A stretch of 9,490 nucleotides of DNA, taken from assembly GCA_003222935.1 (NCBI GenBank), contig QHXL01000148.1:1-9490 (forward strand), written 5' to 3'. The notes below the pieces were generated by a model. It saw nothing but the letters and a program-made list of their open reading frames with translations, was not told the DNA's origin and ran no database searches. Made by a program: the position numbers and the translations under genes. This DNA is from Acidobacteriota bacterium (lineage in GTDB: Bacteria; Acidobacteriota; Blastocatellia; Pyrinomonadales; Pyrinomonadaceae). Of this stretch, positions 1-6,212 are shown in pieces (position 1 is the first letter of the stretch; each line of letters begins with the position of its first letter).

Positions 1-54
1 ACTCGGCGCATGGATTGTCGAGGATTAAACCTTCAGCCCTAAAGTGGGCCTTGG

Positions 55-145
55 TGCTGGGACCGCACGCGTCCCCGCGTGCCCGTCTTAGCCACCAGAT
101 ATTAGGAGGCGAACATGGCACGCGGGGACGCGTGCGGTCCCAGCA
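55..145. repeat. 29-bp perfect inverted repeat with 33-nt loop
   Basis: Arms 55-83 and 117-145 are exact reverse complements and GC-rich (core GCACGCGTCCCCGCGTGC). The loop (84-116) is less GC-rich and contains AGGAGG at 104-109, followed five bases later by an ATG (115-117) whose codon enters the right arm. That ATG opens a 20-codon frame ending with TAA at 175-177, beginning M-A-R-G-D-A-C-G-P-S. The layout (long arms, ~30-nt loop) matches the palindromes at 6120-6212 and 9036-9107, although the arm sequences differ. I read it as a dispersed intergenic palindromic element. The short frame is probably a by-product of the element sitting next to an old ribosome binding site. Bases 1-54 show nothing recognisable. 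Confidence 0.85.
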
Positions 146-213
146 TCAGCACTCCCTTTGTTCGGGCGCCTTACTAAAGGGAAACTTTCGCGGAGCGCCG
201 TGCGTATTAACAA

Positions 214-918
214 ATGCGCGGCAACGGATTTATCATTACGACAACCGTGAGCCGGACCGAAATGGTCACCTTTCTCATTACTTCCGTTCTCTTCTTTGGC
301 TTATTCGCTATCGCCGTTTATTTTTGGCAGAAACCCGCGAACAAAGCGGAAACTATCGAACTACCGCCTCCTTACCCACCGAGCGGACTCTTCTCAGACA
401 CGCCGCCAGTTCGCGAATTAACCGCGACTGAAGACAACCGACACGACCAACTAATCGAGCGTGCAAAACAAGGCGATCTGAACATTCTCGTCCAGGTAAA
501 CGGCAGCGGCAATATTTATCAAAAACTGCTTGCTGCGGTAGTGTCATCGGCGCTATCACAGGATAAACTCTTGGCCGTCGCATCGTTTGTCGCCGAGCGC
601 AATTTGCCTGCGAACCAAAGTCTGGTGGAAGCGACAACCCGAGCATGGCAAGCCTCGCCCGCGCGCCAAACAACGTCACAAATGCTGCACCTTGCAGCTT
701 TGACAAACGACGCCGAACTTTACGACTCAACAGTCCAACAAGCGCTCGTCTACTGGCGCAACGGCAAACTTCTCGACGTCTCAGCTAGTGAACTTCAAGC
801 TCTAATCAACAGTGAATTCTGGCTGCTCTCCGCCGAAGCGCGCAGTTCAGGTCGCGGTTTTATTTTGAAACGTACGCTTTCAGACGCGCGTCGCGAACTG
901 GAAGCGACTCACAACTAG
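214..918 (+). CDS. Single-pass membrane protein of unknown function, upstream partner of the SPFH gene
   Basis: I do not recognise this 234-aa product. It has one strong hydrophobic segment at about residues 17-38 (start of the run VTFLITSVLFFGLFAI), a short Pro-rich linker (about 50-58, PPPYPPSG), then about 165 residues of mainly helix-forming sequence without further membrane segments. That is a signal-anchor topology with a soluble C-terminal domain. The start is uncertain. The first ATG (214) has no clear ribosome binding site; the ATG at 262 (residue 17) would start right at the membrane helix and is equally plausible. The gene ends 43 bases before the SPFH gene on the same strand with no terminator between, so co-transcription and a shared membrane role are likely but inferred. 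The helical C-terminal part could be a TPR- or HEAT-like scaffold; no motif proves it. Confidence 0.75.
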   Translation: MRGNGFIITTTVSRTEMVTFLITSVLFFGLFAIAVYFWQKPANKAETIELPPPYPPSGLFSDTPPVRELTATEDNRHDQLIERAKQGDLNILVQVNGSGNIYQKLLAAVVSSALSQDKLLAVASFVAERNLPANQSLVEATTRAWQASPARQTTSQMLHLAALTNDAELYDSTVQQALVYWRNGKLLDVSASELQALINSEFWLLSAEARSSGRGFILKRTLSDARRELEATHN

Positions 919-926
919 TTAACCAA

Positions 927-942
927 TCAACTCCGAAGTTGA
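927..942 (+). repeat. Small hairpin in the spacer before the SPFH gene
   Basis: TCAACT (927-932) and AGTTGA (937-942) form a 6-bp stem with a CCGA loop, between the stop at 916-918 and the SPFH start at 962. It lacks a T-run, so it is not a terminator. A weak purine-rich ribosome binding site (AAAGAGA, 949-955) follows it. Confidence 0.35.
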
Positions 943-961
943 ACACTGAAAGAGACATACA

Positions 962-3148
962 ATGGAAAACTTAGACTTAGCTACTGTGCTGCCAATTCTG
1001 ATTGTTGCTTTCGTCCTACTCATCTTTTTCCTGGTGATCGTGCGACGAATCTTTGTAAACGTCGGCGCACGAGAAATTGCCATTAAGGAACGACGTTACC
1101 TCGGCGCAAAAATGCCTCCGGGACGAGTAGTTGCGACAGAAGGTGAGGTTGGTATCCAGGCTGACGTACTAAAGCCAGGGTTGCACTTGATCAAGTGGCC
1201 ATTTGAAAAAGTCGTTCATAAAGTTCCGCTAATCGAGATTGGCGCCGACGAGATGGGAATAATCGAAGCCGTCGACGGCGAACCAAACCCGCCGGGACGC
1301 ATCTTCGCACCCGACCGAGCTCAGAACGCACACAACAACTTCCAGGATCCAATAGCGTTTATTAAACGTGGCGGTGTGAAGGGTATTCAGCTTCGTACAT
1401 TACCGCCGGGACTGTGGCCCATTCATCCTTACCTGTTTCGTGTTTCAGTAGCTAAGGCCACACTTGTTCCGCAAGGTAAGGTGGGTGTCGTAATTTCTGC
1501 TGACGGCGATCCTCTCGATCCGGGTCGGTTACTTGGTAAGGCGATCACCGAACACCGCAACTTTCAGGATGCCGAACAGTTCATCGCATGCGGAGGTCAA
1601 AAGGGTCCGCAGGTCGATATTCTTACGCCTGGCGTATACCGCATTCTCACTCAGTCAGGCCCAATGGATGGTACCAACGATGCCAAGCCGGGCTTGTTCA
1701 CGATTAGACTGTTCGATTCGACAGTCATTAACGAAAACCAGATCGGTCTCGTTGAGGCATTAGACGGTGCCCCACTCAACCCAAAGGATTACGTCGCCGA
1801 GTCATTTGCCGGACACGACAACTTCCAGGATGGACACGAGTTCATCGGCAAGGGCGGTCAGCGTGGACCACAGAAGGACATCCTTCTGCCTGGCACTTAC
1901 TACATCAATCCTTTCTTGTTCAAAGTTATCCTCGAGTCAGCGAAGGAAGTAAAACCAGGTGAAGTTGCGGTAGTAGTTTCCAACGTTGGCAAGGATCCAT
2001 CAGATGAAGTCCGACGTGAAATGGCAGCAAAAGTCCGCCAACGGATGGAGCGTGAAGAGAAGGAACAAGCGGAACAATCCGCGTTGCTGCTCGACAGAAT
2101 AGACGACAAACACACCGCCCAAGAGATAGCCCAGGAGTTAATGTCAGGTGATCCAGCAGACCGCCGGCTCGATGAAGGCGCGCACGAAGCCTATGTTGTC
2201 CCTGAAGGTTTTCGTGGTATCCAGGAGAGCGTCGTTGGCCCAGGGCGTTACTACGTGAATACTCTCGCGGTGTCGCCGATCATTATCCCGACGACAAACC
2301 AGACTGTTGAATGGACAGCCGGTGAAATTGCGAACACGTTCAACCCGTTCGAAGTCATCTCCAAAGACGGCTTCACGATGCAGTTGGAAGTGCGCGTAGT
2401 GTTCCGGGTGAAACCGGAAGATGCGCCTTTCATGGTCGCGAAGATTGGTGGCATCGACCGTTTAATTCAAAACGTGATGCATCCTTTGATCGACTCGATC
2501 TTCCGCAACCAGGCTTCCGAGTCTTCGGCAATGGCGTATCTGCAAAACCGTCACGAAGAACAGGAGCGCGCCGAAGCACGGGTGAGGGCACACTTGCTGA
2601 AGTATCACGTCGACGTCGTGAACGTTCTCATCTGCCACATTCACTTGCCTGAAGAGTTAATGAAGACACAGACAGAGAAGATTCTCGCGGAGCAAAAACA
2701 GAGCATGTACAACGCTCAGCGCGAAGCGGAAGAGAAACGTATTCAACTGGAAAAGACAAAGGCACACGCCGACAATCAAAAAGACTTGATGGCGGCAACT
2801 GTCGGCGTCGAGATTGCCGGCAAACGATCAGAGCAGCGCAAAGCTGAGGCCGACGGCGAGGCACACTACATCCTGCAAACAGGTCGAGCTGAAGCCGAGA
2901 AGGTACGTTTGATGGGTGAGGCACAGGGTGTCGCGTATCACGAACAGGTGAACGCACTCGGCGCCCAGGGCGTTGCTTTAGTGGAAACACTCAAGGTCAT
3001 CGGCGAGAAGGGCGTACGTATCACTCCCGACATCATGGCCTCGGGCGGTAATGGAGACGCGGGTGGAGGAATTGGCACTTTGTTGCTGCTGAACCTGTTT
3101 CGCGGAAATCTCAACATGCCAACGAATGGAGAAAAAGTTGTTAAGTGA
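962..3148 (+). CDS. Membrane-anchored SPFH/band-7 (flotillin-like) protein with internal repeats
   Basis: The 728-aa product starts with a membrane helix at about residues 9-27, followed by basic residues (RR). Three copies of a ~63-aa module follow at about 98-161, 173-229 and 260-322. Each has a V/IG-hydrophobic-A-DG-x-P opening, a central H-x-NFQD-x3-FI-x2-GG and a closing PG-Y/L-x-I-P-x-LF-x-V. A fourth, split copy (333-345 and 409-441) is interrupted by a charged coiled-coil-like insertion at 348-395. The SPFH domain proper spans about 445-565, followed by a long Glu/Lys/Ala-rich coiled coil (565-660) with the AEA-rich pattern typical of flotillins. The C-terminus has a Gly-rich stretch and a short hydrophobic segment (703-713). 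SPFH proteins assemble into large membrane-associated oligomers and organise membrane microdomains or proteases; the specific partner here is unknown. AAAGAGA at 949-955 supports the ATG. The gene lies in a probable operon with the preceding membrane protein and is followed by a terminator. Confidence 0.9.
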   Translation: MENLDLATVLPILIVAFVLLIFFLVIVRRIFVNVGAREIAIKERRYLGAKMPPGRVVATEGEVGIQADVLKPGLHLIKWPFEKVVHKVPLIEIGADEMGIIEAVDGEPNPPGRIFAPDRAQNAHNNFQDPIAFIKRGGVKGIQLRTLPPGLWPIHPYLFRVSVAKATLVPQGKVGVVISADGDPLDPGRLLGKAITEHRNFQDAEQFIACGGQKGPQVDILTPGVYRILTQSGPMDGTNDAKPGLFTIRLFDSTVINENQIGLVEALDGAPLNPKDYVAESFAGHDNFQDGHEFIGKGGQRGPQKDILLPGTYYINPFLFKVILESAKEVKPGEVAVVVSNVGKDPSDEVRREMAAKVRQRMEREEKEQAEQSALLLDRIDDKHTAQEIAQELMSGDPADRRLDEGAHEAYVVPEGFRGIQESVVGPGRYYVNTLAVSPIIIPTTNQTVEWTAGEIANTFNPFEVISKDGFTMQLEVRVVFRVKPEDAPFMVAKIGGIDRLIQNVMHPLIDSIFRNQASESSAMAYLQNRHEEQERAEARVRAHLLKYHVDVVNVLICHIHLPEELMKTQTEKILAEQKQSMYNAQREAEEKRIQLEKTKAHADNQKDLMAATVGVEIAGKRSEQRKAEADGEAHYILQTGRAEAEKVRLMGEAQGVAYHEQVNALGAQGVALVETLKVIGEKGVRITPDIMASGGNGDAGGGIGTLLLLNLFRGNLNMPTNGEKVVK

Positions 3149-3169
3149 GGTTACTGGCAGTTAAGTGAC

Positions 3170-3202
3170 AGAGGCGGGCAACATTTGTCCGCCTCTCTTT
3201 TT
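3170..3202 (+). terminator. Rho-independent terminator after the SPFH gene
   Basis: AGAGGCGG (3170-3177) pairs with CCGCCTCT (3189-3196), an 8-bp GC-rich stem with an 11-nt loop, followed by CTTTTT. It begins 21 bases after the SPFH stop. It also lies only 11 bases before the next start codon (3214), so that gene needs either read-through or transcription starting within or just after the terminator. Confidence 0.8.
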
Positions 3203-3213
3203 GTGTAGATCAC

Positions 3214-3708
3214 ATGAATAAGAAACTTGCTAAACAGATCGTCGCCGGCCTGGCAAGCGCATACTTCCTTTGGTGCGCGTACGACCCCTGGCAGTGGCAT
3301 TTGATTGACGGGGTCAACCTGGTGATCCACGAAGCCGGACATATTGTCTTTTATGCACTCGGCGAATTCATGATGATCGCGGGCGGATCGCTCTTTCAGG
3401 TCCTAATGCCTTTGTTGTTTGTTGGCTATTTCGCATATCAGCGACAATTCTATTCAGCTGCTCTGGTTCTTTTTTGGGTGGGCGAGAGCATTTTGAACGT
3501 GTCGGTTTATGCCGCAGACTCACTGGCTCTCCAGCTTCCACTCCTGGGTGGTTCCGACTCGATGCACGATTGGAACTACCTGCTCAGTAGCTTGAACATG
3601 CTACCGGCTACCGCAAAAGTTGCCGGGACAATCAGGGTGTTAGGAACGCTTACGATTATTGGAGCGGGCATCGCGGCTTTCTGGTTTGCCCGACGAACTT
3701 ACGACTGA
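3214..3708 (+). CDS. Polytopic membrane protein with HEAGH motif (putative intramembrane metalloprotease-like family)
   Basis: The 164-aa product has about four hydrophobic segments (roughly residues 7-24, 33-50, 53-75 and 80-100) and another at 137-158. The zinc-protease signature H39-E40-A41-G42-H43 lies within or at the edge of the second segment (NLVIHEAGHIVF), the placement seen in M50/site-2-type proteases. Other notable blocks are GES-x2-N-x-SVY (90-99), an aspartate at 102 and HDWNYLL (118-124), which could supply a third metal ligand. I believe close relatives with these blocks occur in other bacteria as uncharacterised proteins; this is recollection, not a search. The classic M50 LDG motif is not visible, so protease activity is unproven. 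No Shine-Dalgarno is visible before the ATG, which follows a terminator closely. The stop codon lies in a small palindrome (TGACAG/CTGTCA, 3706-3720). Confidence 0.8.
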   Translation: MNKKLAKQIVAGLASAYFLWCAYDPWQWHLIDGVNLVIHEAGHIVFYALGEFMMIAGGSLFQVLMPLLFVGYFAYQRQFYSAALVLFWVGESILNVSVYAADSLALQLPLLGGSDSMHDWNYLLSSLNMLPATAKVAGTIRVLGTLTIIGAGIAAFWFARRTYD

Positions 3709-3722
3709 CAGCTGCTGTCACA

Positions 3723-3771
3723 GAAAAAGAAAAAATTTTTAAGACTCATTTCTCATGAGATCGAGCATAAT
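3723..3771 (+). promoter_or_regulatory. Possible promoter region of the CHRD gene
   Basis: The spacer 3709-3831 contains an A/T tract (3723-3742, A runs then five T) resembling a curved or UP-type element, and CATAAT at 3766-3771, one mismatch from the -10 consensus and 60 bases before the CHRD start. No convincing -35 hexamer lies at the right distance, so this is tentative. Confidence 0.3.
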
Positions 3772-3831
3772 GCCCGCTCCAAAAGCTTCGATCGTTTAAT
3801 CTTGCCCGTTTGGGTTCAATCAAGGAAACTC

Positions 3832-4278
3832 ATGAAACAGCCCGTTGTTCTAGTATTACTGGTCATATTTGTAGCTGCCGTTAGCTTTGTCCTGGCGTCC
3901 GAACAATACAAACAAGGTCGGATGACCACGGTTACCCTCACTGGAATTAATGAGAATCCGAATTTCGGAGACCCTGACGGATCGGGATTGTTCAAGTTTA
4001 AGGTTGATGCCCAACAGAACCGGTTCTGCTACGAACTCAGCGCCTCAAGCATAGCAACAGCCACAGCCGCACAAATTCACTCAGGAGGAAAGGATGCGGT
4101 TGGGCCGTCGCTGATCAACTTACAACCACCCACGTTAGGAATGTCGAAAGAATGTATTTCAGTGGATTCGGATCGACTCGCAGACATGATCAAGAATCCA
4201 ACGAACTACTATGTGAGTATTCAGAATGCGGAGTTTCCAGAAGGCGCAATTAGAGGTCAATTAGCTGCCACTCGCTAG
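3832..4278 (+). CDS. Secreted CHRD-domain protein
   Basis: The 148-aa product starts with a signal peptide: MKQ, a hydrophobic core at about residues 4-20, and probable cleavage after the VLA at 20-22. The remainder matches the CHRD domain (first described in chordin): it opens with VTLTGINENP (34-43), has a GSGLFKFKVD strand (50-59), a central QIHSGGKDAVGPSLINL block (81-97), and ends with YYVSIQNAEFPEGAIRGQL (126-144), the family's usual Y-V-x-I/V-H/Q...G-x-IRG-x-L closing motif. Function is not established; bacterial members are exported and probably bind at the cell surface or in the periplasm. I chose the ATG at 3832 because AAGGAAA lies at 3822-3828 and the signal peptide begins there. 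A TTG at 3802 would add 10 residues before the signal peptide and has no support. The two cysteines (67 and 108) could form a disulfide after export. Confidence 0.88.
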   Translation: MKQPVVLVLLVIFVAAVSFVLASEQYKQGRMTTVTLTGINENPNFGDPDGSGLFKFKVDAQQNRFCYELSASSIATATAAQIHSGGKDAVGPSLINLQPPTLGMSKECISVDSDRLADMIKNPTNYYVSIQNAEFPEGAIRGQLAATR

Positions 4279-4292
4279 ACTCTCACCTCTCT

Positions 4293-4407
4293 TCACCCCG
4301 GTGGGGTGACCTGTTTATAGCCACGCGATCCCTTTGCCTTTCGGCGCCTTCGGCGTGGAAATTATCACCCGCTACGTTCTATAAACATTTCGCTCCTAAC
4401 GGAGCGA
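4293..4407. repeat. Composite palindromic element, copy A (hairpin ends plus TTTATAG motif)
   Basis: The element lies between the convergent CHRD and UbiB-family genes. The left end is hairpin TCACCCC-GGT-GGGGTGA (4293-4309), then CCTGTTTATAG (4310-4320). The right end is CTATAAACAT (4379-4388), then hairpin TCGCTCC-TAAC-GGAGCGA (4390-4407). The ends are diverged inverted copies of each other and match both ends of the element at 8983-9158, including the identical 10-mer CTATAAACAT. The middle holds another imperfect hairpin (CCACGC 4321-4326, GCGTGG 4353-4358). It starts 14 bases after the CHRD stop and ends 9 bases from the UbiB-family stop, so the hairpins may protect or end both transcripts, although no T-run is present. 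Confidence 0.75.
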
Positions 4408-4416
4408 TTAGTAGAA

Positions 4417-6117
4417 CTACTTTTCGAGGTACATCTGAGCGGCCATCTTGGTAAGTTTCCAAACCCTCGACCACGCTATTCGATTCTCGTCAGTCTCACG
4501 TCCGGTAAGTTTATCTAACACGAGTTTCCCAAAGACACGACCTTCACGCTTTAGCATAAACTCCTTCGCGTAGGGCTTCGCAGTCTCGAAGAAACTAAAT
4601 CCGGGATCAGTCAGAATCGCGATTCCTTCCAGCGTCATCAATGCTCGCATCACGTACGTGAAGTTCGCCGGCAGACGAAACGGATACTCGTAGATCACTT
4701 CGGCAAGATCGTAGGTCAATTCTTTGAAGTTAACGTCGCCGAGCTTCAAACTTAAGTAGCTTTGAAACAACCTCTCAACCACCGGTCTCACCGTTTCGGG
4801 ATCGACTCCCGGTTTCAGAAAATCAAGATCGATGATGTCCTGGCCCAGCCCGTGAACGTCCTTACTTACAACGTGGAAAAAGGCGTCGATCATTTGTGAC
4901 TGAAGTTTGGGTGGAATTCGCCCCACCATCCCGAAGTCAAAAAACGCGAGATGCCCGGTATCCATCACCAACAAGTTTCCTGGATGTGGGTCGGCGTGGA
5001 AAAAGCCGTCGTCAAGAAGTTGTTTTAGATAGGTGCGAATCAGTAGTCGATTCACTTTGACGGGCGAAATCCGACGGGCACGAAGACCCTCAAGATCAAC
5101 CACCTTTGTCCCGCGGATAAAGTCCATCGTCAGGACACGCGTGCTGGTGTGCGACCAGTAGATCTTTGGAACTCGAACCGCTCGCCACGCTTTGAAGTTA
5201 AAACGAAACCTGTCGGCGTTACGACCTTCCTTGACGTAATCCAACTCATCAAAAATCGTGTTATGAAACTCGTGAAGCATCCCGTCCCAATCAGCATTCT
5301 CATTTGCCCTGGGAAAGAAACGATTCGTTAATTTCACGAGTCGATAGAGGATCGCGACATCGATGCTAATCCCTTCGGCAAGATTCGGGCGCTGCACCTT
5401 GACTGCAACTTCCTCACCAGTTGCGAGACGAGCCCGGTAGACCTGGCCAAGAGACGCGGACGCGATTGGTTCACTGTCGATCTCCGGATAAGCCTCATGC
5501 AAACTGCGACCAAGCTCCGACTCAATGCGTGCAAAAGCGTCGGCCGTCGAGAACGCCGGCACTTGATCCTGCAGAGTCGCCAGTTCTTTTACATACGGAA
5601 GTGGCAGAAGATCAGCGCGCGTACCTAGAGCTTGTCCTATCTTGATAAACGTTGGTCCAAGACTAATAAGACTTTGACACAGCCAGACAGCTTGCTTTGC
5701 AAGTCGGGCATCTTTTCTCGCTGAGCCTTCGGCGCCGCGAAAGACGAGATAACGCAAAGCCCGGATAAGTCGATCGAGCGCTTCGTAACCAACGCCTCGA
5801 AGCCAGGTCTTCAACTGAGCTGCTCGTCCAAGTTGACTTGTTTTTTCCTTGAGTCGACTGAATGTACGACGATTGAAGTCGGCGCGGATGTCGTAGGTAT
5901 CGAGGAAGAGGTACAGCGATAACAGACCGAGAACGCGCGCGACCTTAGCGGCACGCAACCAACCGCGTATGCCACGGCCTGCCAGGATCCGGTTCACGAG
6001 TTCTTCCGTCAGCGGTTCGACTGGACCCGACTGCTTGTGAGCCGGCGGTAACGCCGGTATCGGCAAATGATTTCCGTTATTCGGACTAAATTTAACTAAG
6101 GCTTTGTTAGTTGCCAT
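4417..6117 (-). CDS. ABC1/UbiB-family atypical protein-kinase-like protein
   Basis: The 566-aa product carries the full signature set of the UbiB/ABC1/AarF family. These are the KxGQ motif (K159-I-G-Q162) in LGPTFIKIGQALGTR, the Ala-rich nucleotide loop that replaces the usual Gly loop (IASASLGQV, 218-226), the ATP-binding lysine in VAVKVQRP (K240), DELDY (290-294), the catalytic HADPHPGN (374-381) and the metal-binding DFG (394-396). Such proteins are ATPases or atypical kinases; E. coli UbiB supports ubiquinone synthesis. Here the quinone is unknown and no quinone gene is adjacent, so I avoid the name ubiB. No convincing C-terminal transmembrane pair is seen, unlike E. coli UbiB; a short hydrophobic run lies at 62-72. 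The ATG sits 3 bases from an inverted repeat (6120-6212) and has no proper ribosome binding site, only AAAGGT directly abutting it. It is the last gene of the minus-strand series. Confidence 0.93.
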   Translation of the reverse strand: MATNKALVKFSPNNGNHLPIPALPPAHKQSGPVEPLTEELVNRILAGRGIRGWLRAAKVARVLGLLSLYLFLDTYDIRADFNRRTFSRLKEKTSQLGRAAQLKTWLRGVGYEALDRLIRALRYLVFRGAEGSARKDARLAKQAVWLCQSLISLGPTFIKIGQALGTRADLLPLPYVKELATLQDQVPAFSTADAFARIESELGRSLHEAYPEIDSEPIASASLGQVYRARLATGEEVAVKVQRPNLAEGISIDVAILYRLVKLTNRFFPRANENADWDGMLHEFHNTIFDELDYVKEGRNADRFRFNFKAWRAVRVPKIYWSHTSTRVLTMDFIRGTKVVDLEGLRARRISPVKVNRLLIRTYLKQLLDDGFFHADPHPGNLLVMDTGHLAFFDFGMVGRIPPKLQSQMIDAFFHVVSKDVHGLGQDIIDLDFLKPGVDPETVRPVVERLFQSYLSLKLGDVNFKELTYDLAEVIYEYPFRLPANFTYVMRALMTLEGIAILTDPGFSFFETAKPYAKEFMLKREGRVFGKLVLDKLTGRETDENRIAWSRVWKLTKMAAQMYLEK

Positions 6118-6119
6118 AC

Positions 6120-6212
6120 CTTTGGAGTGCGGTGCCTTGTCACCACTTTGTAATAAGAGTCCTTGCGAGAGTTAGCTTTGACAAAGCGGTGACAAGGCAC
6201 CGCACTCCAAAG
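6120..6212. repeat. 32-bp inverted repeat filling the RibF/UbiB-family spacer
   Basis: Arms 6120-6151 and 6181-6212 pair over 32 positions with one mismatch; the loop is 29 nt. The core is GGAGTGCGGTGCCTTGTCAC. The element starts at the base next to the ribF stop codon (complement of CTA, 6213-6215) and ends 2 bases short of the UbiB-family ATG (6115-6117). The spacer is therefore essentially the element itself. In the transcript it would form a very stable hairpin directly before the start codon. The layout resembles the elements at 55-145 and 9036-9107, although the sequences are unrelated. Confidence 0.9.

Noticed and set aside
2..28. Possible C-terminal tail (LGAWIVED then TAA) of an upstream gene
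   Set aside because: Eight codons at the window edge cannot be told from chance.
15..431. 138-codon frame overlapping the start of the first membrane-protein gene
   Set aside because: It reads through the 29-bp inverted repeat and out of frame into the better-supported gene at 214-918; its composition (Arg/His/Ser-rich, no domain) is typical of a shadow frame.
2628..2990. 120-codon minus-strand frame inside the SPFH gene
   Set aside because: Antisense to the coiled-coil coding region, Arg/Pro/Ser-rich without any domain; a shadow of the real gene.
3706..3742. Hairpin at the stop of the HEAGH gene as a terminator
   Set aside because: The 6-bp stem (3-nt loop) is followed by an A-rich stretch rather than a T-run; the five T come 16 bases later, so it is not a standard intrinsic terminator.
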